In this document: positions 1 through 6,417 of the stretch, piece after piece
How the letters are laid out: every line of letters begins with the position of its first letter
How positions within the stretch are numbered: position 1 is the first letter of the stretch
Source of the DNA: JAAYZK01 sp964535025
Lineage (GTDB): Bacteria > Planctomycetota > Phycisphaerae > SM23-33 > FEN-1343
Assembly: GCA_964535025.1 (NCBI GenBank)
Contig: CAZHRW010000093.1
Coordinates: forward strand, 1 to 27,250
DNA: 27,250 nt
Direction of reading: 5' to 3'
Notes under the pieces: model-generated
Database searches by the model: none
What the model was told of the DNA's origin: nothing
What the model saw: the letters and a program-made list of their open reading frames with translations, nothing else
Position numbers and translations under genes: made by a program

Positions 1-944
1 TTCAGTTGGACGGACTTGCCGTCCTGTTGGGCGCGCTGGACGACGACCACGGGCGTGCCGTTGAGGCGTCCGACGCGGCCGGTGACCTGGATCTGCTGAC
101 CCTGGCTGAGCTTCAGGCCCGAATCGCGGGCCTCGTCGGCCGGGCCGAGATCGACCTTGACGGTCTGACCGGTCTGCTGCAGCCGGATCTCGGCCACGAG
201 GTGCTCGCTCTGGTCCTGCTCGGACTTAACGGTGCTCACGTCCATGATCTGGCCCTGGACCTGGGTCATCCGTTGCATGTCCTGCTGCCCAGAGCCGGAC
301 TGGGAGCCTTGCGTACCCTCGGGGCTCTTCTTGGGTCCGTCCTCCTGCTGGGCGGCGGGCTGGTAGCCGTACGCGCCCTGCTGGCTTTCCTGTTCGCGGT
401 CCTTCTGCATGTCCTTCTGTTGGCTGTCCTGCTTGCCCTTTTCCTGCTCGGTGCCGGGCTCCTGGTAGCCGTGCGTGCCCTCGGGCTGCTTGCCGGCGTT
501 GAGCATGACGGTCTTGCCGTCCTGCTGTGCGCGGGTCACGACCAGCACGGGTCGGTTGTTGAGCTGACCGACGGTGCCTTCGGCCTGCAGTTGCTGGCGC
601 TTCTCGAGCTTCAGACCCGATTGCCGCGCCTTGTCGGCCGGGCCGAGATCGAGCACGGCGGTCTGGCCGGTGTCGAGCTTGACCTTGGCCAGCAGGTGAT
701 CCTGCTTGGTCTGCTTGACCTTGATCGTGCGCACTTCAGCGATTTCGCCGGTCACCTGCTGGCGCTGGGGGGCCATCCGCCGCCCGGAACGCTGTTGCAT
801 GTCCTGCTCTTGGGAGCCGGACTTGGGCATCTCCTGCTTCTGTTCCTCTTGCTTCTGCTGGTCCTGTGGGTCCATCTGGGCGCCGGCGGGCACCGCCAGG
901 GCCGCGACGACCAGCAGCACCGTTGCGAATGTCATACGTCTCAT
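1..944 (-). CDS. Exported Gln-rich protein with two copies of a small beta domain (C-terminus beyond the window)
   Basis: I do not recognise a named family. Starting from the ATG at 944, 314 residues are visible with no stop before the left edge, so the gene is partial. AGAGGAC sits a few bases before the start. Residues 1-23 are a signal peptide ending in PAGAQ, so the product should be exported. Two related modules follow, at about 63-149 and 228-314. Each has a V-x-G-x-I opening, an LGPAD-x-AR-x-SGLKL centre and an R-A-Q-Q-D-G-K-(T/S)-V ending. The pattern of short strands suggests an OB-like or other small beta fold (inference). The linkers before and between the modules are very rich in Gln, Lys, Glu and Gly. 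A third module could lie beyond the edge. It is 58 bp downstream of the small acidic exported protein and probably shares its transcript. Confidence 0.8.
   Translation of the reverse strand, partial: MRRMTFATVLLVVAALAVPAGAQMDPQDQQKQEEQKQEMPKSGSQEQDMQQRSGRRMAPQRQQVTGEIAEVRTIKVKQTKQDHLLAKVKLDTGQTAVLDLGPADKARQSGLKLEKRQQLQAEGTVGQLNNRPVLVVTRAQQDGKTVMLNAGKQPEGTHGYQEPGTEQEKGKQDSQQKDMQKDREQESQQGAYGYQPAAQQEDGPKKSPEGTQGSQSGSGQQDMQRMTQVQGQIMDVSTVKSEQDQSEHLVAEIRLQQTGQTVKVDLGPADEARDSGLKLSQGQQIQVTGRVGRLNGTPVVVVQRAQQDGKSVQL
3..263 (-). repeat. Second copy of the intragenic domain repeat
   Basis: It encodes residues of about 228-314 of the same protein and aligns along its full length with the copy at 498-758. 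The copies are separated by a Gln/Gly/Ser/Lys-rich linker of about 78 residues. Internal duplication is the simplest explanation. Confidence 0.75.
498..758 (-). repeat. First copy of an intragenic domain repeat (about 87 codons)
   Basis: It encodes residues of about 63-149 of the partial exported protein. It shares the central LGPAD-x-AR-x-SGLKL motif and the closing AQQDGK motif with the second copy at 3-263. The similarity is seen by eye at protein level and extends to runs of identical DNA. Confidence 0.75.
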
Positions 945-1002
945 GGTCGAGTCCTCTCTGTGTCAGTGATCAAACGTGATACAGTGCTTGGGGGTCACAC
1001 GG

Positions 1003-1254
1003 TCAGAAGAGCCAGTCGTCCGATTCGCCGTACCAGCTTTCAAACCAGTCCTCGTCGGTGTCGTAGTCGTACTCGGAGTCGTAACCGGCGCCGTAGGTTT
1101 CCTGGTCGTCACCCGTGGCCCGCTCGGACGCCTCCTCTTCGTAGGTGCCGGCGTCGTCTTCCTCACCCATCTGAGCCACGGTTGGCACGACGAGGCCGCC
1201 GACGAGCAGCGACACGACCAGCAACGGCACGATCCCATGGAGCGTCTTCCTCAT
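1003..1254 (-). CDS. Small exported acidic protein, 83 aa
   Basis: No family is recognised. The ATG at 1254 follows GGGAAGGGAAAG, a purine-rich ribosome-binding site; an earlier in-frame ATG at 1347 has none and would bury the signal peptide. Residues 1-28 form a typical signal peptide: MRK, then a long hydrophobic run ending in PTVAQ. The mature part of about 55 residues is extremely acidic (many Asp and Glu), rich in Tyr, and ends in a Trp/Phe-rich tail (DWFESWYG... WLF). Nothing suggests catalysis. Such a composition fits metal or polycation binding, or an envelope-associated disordered protein (inference). It lies 58 bp upstream of the Gln-rich exported repeat protein in the same direction. 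Confidence 0.7.
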   Translation of the reverse strand: MRKTLHGIVPLLVVSLLVGGLVVPTVAQMGEEDDAGTYEEEASERATGDDQETYGAGYDSEYDYDTDEDWFESWYGESDDWLF

Positions 1255-1707
1255 GGTCTTTCCCTTCCCTTGACAGGTACTCCAGAACTCCCTCGGCGTC
1301 GCCATGTTTTCCCGACCGAGCTCAGCCAGTGACGCCGCCGCACGCAACTGCCCGGCCGGCGGTCAACCGGCCCGGCGTCGGCAGGCCGGCCACACATGGA
1401 GCCGTTCCACCTGCCATCTTGGTGGAATTATTCGGCTGGTGTCGCCAGGAACCCTTCGGACGCGGGGTCTCGTGCGCCGCTGCGGCGGGAACGCAGCGCG
1501 CATTTGTCCACCTGACGTGCAGCGCGGAAGTTGCCGGTGTCTTCGCCGAGGGGAGGGCAGGTGTGAAGCAGGCGCGTCGCTCAGAAGGTTGCCTGCCGGA
1601 TGTCGCCCTGCAGGAAAGGCGGCTAACCTGAAACAAGAGCGTCGGTACGACCGCGGTCGGTGACATCCGTCCAATCGCGGGGACACTTGGGGCGCCGCCG
1701 GCAGGGC
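1255..1707. other. Intergenic stretch with no convincing gene
   Basis: This stretch of about 450 bases lies between two minus-strand genes. Open frames on both strands give Arg/Pro/Ala-rich translations with no ribosome-binding site and no recognisable domain. It holds a perfect inverted repeat TTCCACC-N9-GGTGGAA (1405-1427) and a 12-base palindrome CGACCGCGGTCG (1648-1659). The promoter for the two exported proteins is presumably here, but no clear -35/-10 pair is visible. Confidence 0.5.
1405..1427. promoter_or_regulatory. Inverted repeat TTCCACC-N9-GGTGGAA, possible operator or hairpin
   Basis: The arms are seven bases and perfectly complementary, separated by nine bases. It lies about 150 bases upstream of the minus-strand gene starting at 1254. 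Position and symmetry allow an operator or an RNA hairpin; no function can be assigned from the sequence. Confidence 0.3.
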
Positions 1708-2253
1708 CTAGCGGCTCTCGGACGGCTGATAGTCAGGATAAAGGCGCTTGATGCACTCGGGGCACAGGCTGTGGCTGAAGTCGGCTTCGGAGTGGGCCGC
1801 GATGTAGTTTTCGAGCGTATTCCAGTAACCCGAGTCGTCGCGGATCTTCTTGCAGGAGGCGCAGATGGGCAGCAGGCCGTGCAGGATCTTCACGTCGGCC
1901 AGGGCCTGCTCCCGCTGCTGCAGCGCCTCGGCGCGCCGGCGGAGGGCGGCCTGTCGGGCCATGATCAGCACCGCGGTGATCCAGATGGCCCCGATCGCCA
2001 GCGTTCGGTTGACGACCACCTTCCACACTTGACCGCCCGGCGGGGAGACGAACACACCGACAACCGTCAGGACGCTGCCGGCGACCGCTGCCAGCGCGGC
2101 CGACCGCCGGCGCGGCGACCAGAGACTCAGCAGGACAACGGTAATATAAGGTACGCCTCCGGCGACGCCCAGCGGCAGAACCATGTCCACCGCCAGAAAC
2201 AGCGCCGCCAGCATTATCGCAACGAGGCGCAATGCTGTTTGTGAACCACGCAT
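1708..2253 (-). CDS. Four-helix membrane protein with C-terminal double-CxxC sensor-tail motif, 181 aa
   Basis: The N-terminal part has about four hydrophobic segments (residues roughly 7-29, 33-45, 52-70 and 80-99). It resembles the membrane input region of some sensor histidine kinases (family knowledge, by eye). A short Arg/Ala/Glu/Gln-rich helix (about 100-121), likely coiled coil, follows. Residues 123-175 contain the motif GLLPICASCKKIRDD...YWN...YI...HSEADFSHSLCPEC, with Cys131, Cys134, Cys164 and Cys167. This motif is well known at the C-terminus of many PAS, kinase, response-regulator and GGDEF proteins and probably binds zinc. Here there is no PAS, kinase or cyclase domain in between, so the protein looks like a sensor without an output domain. 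The start at 2253 follows AGGGGAC. The partner is unknown. Confidence 0.75.
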   Translation of the reverse strand: MRGSQTALRLVAIMLAALFLAVDMVLPLGVAGGVPYITVVLLSLWSPRRRSAALAAVAGSVLTVVGVFVSPPGGQVWKVVVNRTLAIGAIWITAVLIMARQAALRRRAEALQQREQALADVKILHGLLPICASCKKIRDDSGYWNTLENYIAAHSEADFSHSLCPECIKRLYPDYQPSESR

Positions 2254-2387
2254 AGGTCCCCTAACCTTTCGCGCCAGACCCGCGCAGGGTCCGACTAAAG
2301 GCTTCTACGCGTGATCGACCCTCGACGGCCGAACTGTGAACGTCAGATTGCCAGATTTCAAAAACTCCGAAATTCCAGGGCCTCTCC

Positions 2388-2909
2388 TCATTCGGCCGGC
2401 CCGGTGGCGGCGGCGACGGCGCTGAGCGTCTCGCGCATGAACGCCGGCAGGTCGCTGGGGGAACGGCTGGTGATCAGCGAGCCGTCCACGACGACCTCCT
2501 CGTCACTGTAGTCGGCCCCGGCGGCGATCAGGTCGTCGCGGATGCCGGCCCAACAGGTGGCGCGACGGCCTTGCAGCACGCCGGCCGAGATGAGCGTCTG
2601 AATGCCGTGACAGATCGACGCGACGGGCTTGCCGGCTGCCAGCATCTCCCGGGCAACCGTCACGGCATGGTCGATCAGGCGGACCTTCTCGGGGCCCTTG
2701 CCGCCGGGGAGGATCAGCAGGTCGTAGTCGTCCGATCTCGCATCGGAGATCCTCAGGTTGGCCGGGACCGGGTAGCCATGCTTGCCCGTGGCGGCCTTGC
2801 CGTCGGGGGTGGCCACGTCGACGTCGATCCTTTCTTCCCGCAGGCGGTAGTAGGGGTAGAAGAACTCACTGTCTTCCACGCCGTCCGCCGTGAGTATCAG
2901 TGCTTTCAT
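2388..2909 (-). CDS. DJ-1/PfpI family protein (class I glutamine amidotransferase-like), 173 aa
   Basis: The sequence is a full-length PfpI/YhbO-type protein. It opens MKALILTADGVEDSEFFYPY, with an acidic residue at Glu12, has the DLLILPGG loop at about 64-70, and the nucleophile elbow SICHG with Cys100 and His101. This matches the Cys-His arrangement of the Pyrococcus PfpI protease. Members are described as intracellular peptidases, protein or glyoxal deglycases, or stress proteins; the exact substrate cannot be read from sequence. The ATG at 2909 is preferred over one 11 codons upstream because TTAGGAG lies eight bases before it. That site overlaps the stop codon of the dodecin gene only 10 bases upstream, so the two are almost certainly co-transcribed and probably translationally coupled. 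Confidence 0.9.
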   Translation of the reverse strand: MKALILTADGVEDSEFFYPYYRLREERIDVDVATPDGKAATGKHGYPVPANLRISDARSDDYDLLILPGGKGPEKVRLIDHAVTVAREMLAAGKPVASICHGIQTLISAGVLQGRRATCWAGIRDDLIAAGADYSDEEVVVDGSLITSRSPSDLPAFMRETLSAVAAATGPAE

Positions 2910-2919
2910 CAGTCTGCTC

Positions 2920-3132
2920 CTAACCCTTGTGCTCGTGGACAATAAACGTCACCTTGAGGTCCACGCGATAGCGGCTGACCTCGCCGTTCTCGACGACGAC
3001 CTTCTGGCTCTTGATCCACGCTTCCTTGACATCGTGCACGTGCTCGCACGCCCGGGCGATCCCTTCGCTGATGGCCGCGTCGAAGCCTTCGGAGCTTTCC
3101 GCGGTGATCTCGATAACCTTGCCCACAGACAT
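2920..3132 (-). CDS. Dodecin, flavin-binding protein, 70 aa
   Basis: Length and sequence fit dodecin, a small protein whose twelve copies form a hollow shell that binds flavins such as riboflavin or FMN and may store or buffer them. The characteristic pattern is present: VGKVIEITAES at the N-terminus, the amphipathic helix with EGIARACEHV, then the flavin-stacking Trp in KEAWIK, and the final strands YRVDLKVTFIVHEH. The start at 3132 is fixed by a strong AAGGAGG seven bases before the ATG; the longer frame upstream adds only Arg-rich sequence. It is followed after 10 bases by the PfpI-family gene. Confidence 0.93.
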   Translation of the reverse strand: MSVGKVIEITAESSEGFDAAISEGIARACEHVHDVKEAWIKSQKVVVENGEVSRYRVDLKVTFIVHEHKG

Positions 3133-3239
3133 GTGTTCGCCTCCTTGGTTTGGGCGTCTGGCGCCGACGGCCGCGCACCGCCGCACGGCCTCTACTCAAT
3201 TCTAGACATGGCCCCCGTTGTCGCGCCGGCTACGGACCG

Positions 3240-4274
3240 TCACAGTCCCAGGCGTTGGGCAACGTCTTCGTAGGCGGGATCGTCCGCGAAGAGCTTCTCG
3301 AACTCGCGACGGGCGCGGGTGGTGTGGCCGAGGTCCTCGTAGACGCGCGCCCGTTCATAGCGCAGGGCGTGGAGGAGGTCCCGCGGTCGTCCCCGTTTGC
3401 GACGGATCGCCGCGGTGAGAACGTCTCGGGCGGCGACGGGCAGGTCCAGCGTGCGCAGGGCGCGGGCCTTGTAGAGCATCAATGCCGCGTGGACGGTCGA
3501 CTCGTTGGCGACGTCGCCGGCGAGGTCCACCACCTCTTTCGCCAGCCGGGTGTCGTTGGGGGCGGCCTCCAGGGCAAGTTCGGCCATCGACAGGCGAACG
3601 ACGACGTCGTCGGGCGCCTCGCGCCGAAGTTGTTTGAGGCAGTCCATCGCATCGGCGGGGCGGCCGGTGGCCTGGTAGACCTCGGCCAGCCCCAGCAGCA
3701 CGCCCCGGCGGGATGGACGGATATGGGCGAGGACCGTCTCGGTGATCGGCACCGCCAACTCCACCTGCAGGCCGTATTTGTCGAAATGCTTACCCAGCAT
3801 GCCATGCCGCGCCGCCGCCAGGCGGAGACAACGCTCGGCCTCGTCGAGGCGCTTGGCGTCCATCGCCAGAAAACCCGCCAGGAACGCCCCGTCGGCCATG
3901 TGGACGGCCTGGCGGAGATGGTCGGCGGCGCCGGCGACGTCGCCGGCCACGTAGGCCTTGCAGCCGTCCACGAAGGCGCGCTCGTCGGAGGGGGTCATCA
4001 GGCGCTCGAAGAAACCCAGGTCCAGCCTATGGCGCGGCGATGGGGGCGCGGGTGGCTCGGAGGTTGTTCGGGCGGTTTTGCCGCGGCGTTTCCAGCCGTC
4101 CAATTCGGTGTAGTGCAACCCCGTTCCCGGCAGGCCCACCGTCTTCCTCACGCCCCGGCGTCCCAGCGTCACCCGAGCGCCCCGCGGGCCCAGGGACGTG
4201 GAGAGCCCGGACTTGCTGAAGTTCAACGTCACCCCCGGTGCGATCTTCATCCGTCGAAAGAAACGAAAGCCCAT
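3240..4274 (-). CDS. DUF4236 domain protein with C-terminal TPR-like repeats, 344 aa
   Basis: Residues of about 1-56 match the DUF4236 pattern: MGFRFFRR-x-KIAPGV, NFSKSGLSTSLGPRGA and VGLPGTGLHY. The function of this short domain is unknown. A Pro/Ser/Arg linker (about 62-83) leads to an alpha-helical, Ala/Leu-rich region of about 90-344. Repeating helix pairs there (for example GLAEVYQATGRPADAMDCL and ERARVYEDLGHTTRARREFEKL) look like degenerate TPR units, so the protein probably binds a partner. GGAG lies about seven bases before the ATG at 4274. The first 28 bases overlap the end of the upstream membrane-anchored gene, which implies coupled translation. There is no signal peptide or membrane segment. 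Confidence 0.85.
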   Translation of the reverse strand: MGFRFFRRMKIAPGVTLNFSKSGLSTSLGPRGARVTLGRRGVRKTVGLPGTGLHYTELDGWKRRGKTARTTSEPPAPPSPRHRLDLGFFERLMTPSDERAFVDGCKAYVAGDVAGAADHLRQAVHMADGAFLAGFLAMDAKRLDEAERCLRLAAARHGMLGKHFDKYGLQVELAVPITETVLAHIRPSRRGVLLGLAEVYQATGRPADAMDCLKQLRREAPDDVVVRLSMAELALEAAPNDTRLAKEVVDLAGDVANESTVHAALMLYKARALRTLDLPVAARDVLTAAIRRKRGRPRDLLHALRYERARVYEDLGHTTRARREFEKLFADDPAYEDVAQRLGL

Positions 4275-5113
4275 GGCGATGCTCCAGGCGAGTGGCGATT
4301 CGTGTTCTGGTAGAAGCGATTCACCTGCTCTGCGTGAGCCGGCTCGGTCGAAGCGGACTCCGGGGCCGGCTCCACGATGAGGCTGCCAAGAGCGTCGTAG
4401 ACATCCGCCATCGTCGCACCGTCCTTGGGGAAGAGCACGAGATGGGCGAACGCCTCTACCTTCGGCAGGTAGAGCAGGACGATGATGCCCCCAAGAGAAG
4501 TGTCGCCGGCCAGGTTACCGCGATAGCGGCCGGTGTCGAAGTTCTCCCAGTGCACATCGGATCCGCCCGGCTGTAACACGGCCTTGAGCAGCAGGAGGGT
4601 CAAGTGCTTCTGCAGGGCCTCATGGGTGGTCTGGGCGGGGATCTGGTCGGGGCGCGCAGCGAAGGCGTCGATAACGATCTGGTAAGGATCGGTCGTCTGG
4701 AAATAGGTTGCGTAGTCCGAGCCGTTTGGGCGAGCCTTGCGGAACTCATTGGTCAGCGGACCGACGCCGAGAAGCCGAATGGTCAGTGCGTCAGATTCGA
4801 AGTCGACGTACGATTGCTCCTGCGGTTGCAGCGCGTAGGCGTCGGCGGGCAGGGAGGCGAAATACCCCTCGAGGGGCGCGCCGACTCGGTCGCCTTCGGC
4901 AACACCCGGTCGGATCCGTCGTACCTTGGCCGCGGGGACGATGTTCAGTCCGTTGCGATCATTCTCGTTCATCTCGGCGTAACGTGTCCTAGCCTTCCGC
5001 TTTGCGCTCCACAGCGTCGCCGATGGCCACACCAGCAAGACGACAATGACGATGATGACGACCAGCCCTGCTATGACGACAGGGCTTTTCATGAGGGCCT
5101 TGAAAGATTGCAT
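4247..5113 (-). CDS. Membrane-anchored hypothetical protein, 288 aa
   Basis: No family is recognised. The start at 5113 has AAGGAG seven bases upstream. Residues of about 11-31 form one very hydrophobic helix (Val/Ile/Leu-rich) after a short Lys-containing N-terminus, so the protein is probably anchored by this helix with the remaining 250 residues in the periplasm or cytoplasm. The soluble part is mixed alpha/beta, with no cysteine pair or clear catalytic motif. It overlaps the DUF4236-TPR gene by 28 bases. It is the first gene of the leftward group and is divergent from the WbsX/GH99-like gene, so the 178 bases at 5114-5291 should hold promoters in both directions. Confidence 0.75.
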   Translation of the reverse strand: MQSFKALMKSPVVIAGLVVIIVIVVLLVWPSATLWSAKRKARTRYAEMNENDRNGLNIVPAAKVRRIRPGVAEGDRVGAPLEGYFASLPADAYALQPQEQSYVDFESDALTIRLLGVGPLTNEFRKARPNGSDYATYFQTTDPYQIVIDAFAARPDQIPAQTTHEALQKHLTLLLLKAVLQPGGSDVHWENFDTGRYRGNLAGDTSLGGIIVLLYLPKVEAFAHLVLFPKDGATMADVYDALGSLIVEPAPESASTEPAHAEQVNRFYQNTNRHSPGASPWAFVSFDG

Positions 5114-5250
5114 TGCCTGCTCCTTCCCTTTGTCAGTGAACCTAACGTTTTGGGCAGAGACTTACAAGCGGGTTTTGATCGCGTAGGGGCGCGAGTGTGG
5201 GCTTGCCCGTTGATTTCTTGCTCCGGCCCCGTCACAGTGGCGATTTGCGA

Positions 5251-5267
5251 GCCCTCGGGGCGAGGGC
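5251..5267. promoter_or_regulatory. GC-rich hairpin GCCCTCG-GGG-CGAGGGC upstream of the WbsX/GH99-like gene
   Basis: The arms are seven bases, perfectly complementary, with a three-base loop. It ends 24 bases before the ATG at 5292 and just before the ribosome-binding site AAGGAG. It could be a leader hairpin or an operator; no T-run follows, so it is not a typical terminator. Confidence 0.35.
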
Positions 5268-5291
5268 AACAGACACAGCAAGGAGCGTACG

Positions 5292-6404
5292 ATGGCGAGT
5301 CGATATGACGTTGCGGCGTACATCTGGCCGGCGTACACGGGCAGCGAGCCCCGTACCCGAATGTTCTGGCCCGAGGGGATGGGCGAGTGGGAGTCGGTCC
5401 GCAAGGCCGAGGCGAAGTTCCCCGGGCACACCTGGCCGCGACGGCCGGTGTGGGGCTACGTGAACGAGGCCGATCCGTACGTCATGGAGATGGAGATCGC
5501 CGCGGCCGCCGACCACGGCGTGAATGTGCTGCTGTACGACTGGTACTGGTACGACCGCCGCCCGTTCCTCGAGCAGTGCCTCAACGACGGCTATCTCCGC
5601 GCCCGCAACAATGACCGCGTCAAGTTCTACCTCATGTGGGCCAACCACGACGTCCGGGAGGTGTGGGACCTCCGCCTGTCGGACGACGGCAGCGACAACG
5701 TCATCTGGCAGGGCGGCGTCGACCGGGCCGAATTCGAACGTCTCGCCAGCCGCCTGATCCAGCGGTACTTCACGCACCCGTCGTACTACCGCATCGAGGG
5801 GCGCCCCGTTTTCCTGCTGTACGACCTGTGGAACTTCGTCAGCGGCCTGGGCGGCGTGGACGCAGCCCGCGAGGCGCTGGCGTGGTTCCGGGACCGGGCC
5901 CGACACGCCGGCCTGCCGGGACTGCACCTTCAACTGTGCCAGTTCCCCTCGCGACTGAACCTCAGCGGTGTCGACGGCGGCACCGATGCGCCGGCGCCCG
6001 AGGTCGTCGCGATGCTGGGCTTCGACAGCGTGACGCACTACCAGTTCGCCCATATCACCGACGTCGATCGCGATTACGACGCCATCCTCGCCGACATCTT
6101 CACCGAATGGGACCGCCTCGATCGCGACTACCCCGTGCCCTACATCCCCCATGTGTCGATCGGCTGGGACAATACCCCCCGGTTCCGCCGGCGGCGGGGC
6201 AGCATCGTCCGGAACAACACCCCGGAGGCGTTCGCCGCCGCCCTCCGGAAGGCCAAGGCCTACGTCGATGCCCATCGAGACCAGCCGCCGCTGATCACCA
6301 TCAACAGTTGGAACGAGTGGACCGAAACCAGCTACCTGCAGCCCGATGACCTGCACGGGTACGGCTACCTTGAGGCCGTGCGGCGCGTGTTCCTCGACGA
6401 TTGA
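5292..6404 (+). CDS. WbsX / GH99-like glycosidase or glycosyltransferase family protein, 370 aa
   Basis: The protein spans the single WbsX-type (GH99-like) TIM-barrel domain. Visible hallmarks are the N-terminal VAAYIWPAYT, the strand GVNVLLYDWYWYD (about 76-88), FYLMWANHD (about 112-120), GRPVFLLYD, the late GWDNTPR (291-297) and the closing INSWNEWTE (337-345) with an acidic pair. In family terms these proteins are found in polysaccharide loci and are called glycan hydrolases or glycosyltransferases; activity for this member is unknown. AAGGAG precedes the ATG by about seven bases. There is no signal peptide, so it should act in the cytoplasm. It converges with the GH10 gene, with only 13 bases between the stop codons. 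Confidence 0.85.
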   Translation: MASRYDVAAYIWPAYTGSEPRTRMFWPEGMGEWESVRKAEAKFPGHTWPRRPVWGYVNEADPYVMEMEIAAAADHGVNVLLYDWYWYDRRPFLEQCLNDGYLRARNNDRVKFYLMWANHDVREVWDLRLSDDGSDNVIWQGGVDRAEFERLASRLIQRYFTHPSYYRIEGRPVFLLYDLWNFVSGLGGVDAAREALAWFRDRARHAGLPGLHLQLCQFPSRLNLSGVDGGTDAPAPEVVAMLGFDSVTHYQFAHITDVDRDYDAILADIFTEWDRLDRDYPVPYIPHVSIGWDNTPRFRRRRGSIVRNNTPEAFAAALRKAKAYVDAHRDQPPLITINSWNEWTETSYLQPDDLHGYGYLEAVRRVFLDD

Positions 6405-6417
6405 CTGAAGGGCAGCC

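Noticed and set aside
6..1631. Long plus-strand open frame of 541 codons at the left edge
   Set aside because: It is antisense to the exported repeat protein and the acidic protein, has a Leu/Arg/Gly-rich composition typical of GC-rich shadow frames, and no recognisable domain.
1322..1666. Minus-strand frame of 114 codons in the intergenic stretch
   Set aside because: It has no ribosome-binding site, an Arg/Pro/Ala-rich translation and overlapping frames of equal quality on both strands.
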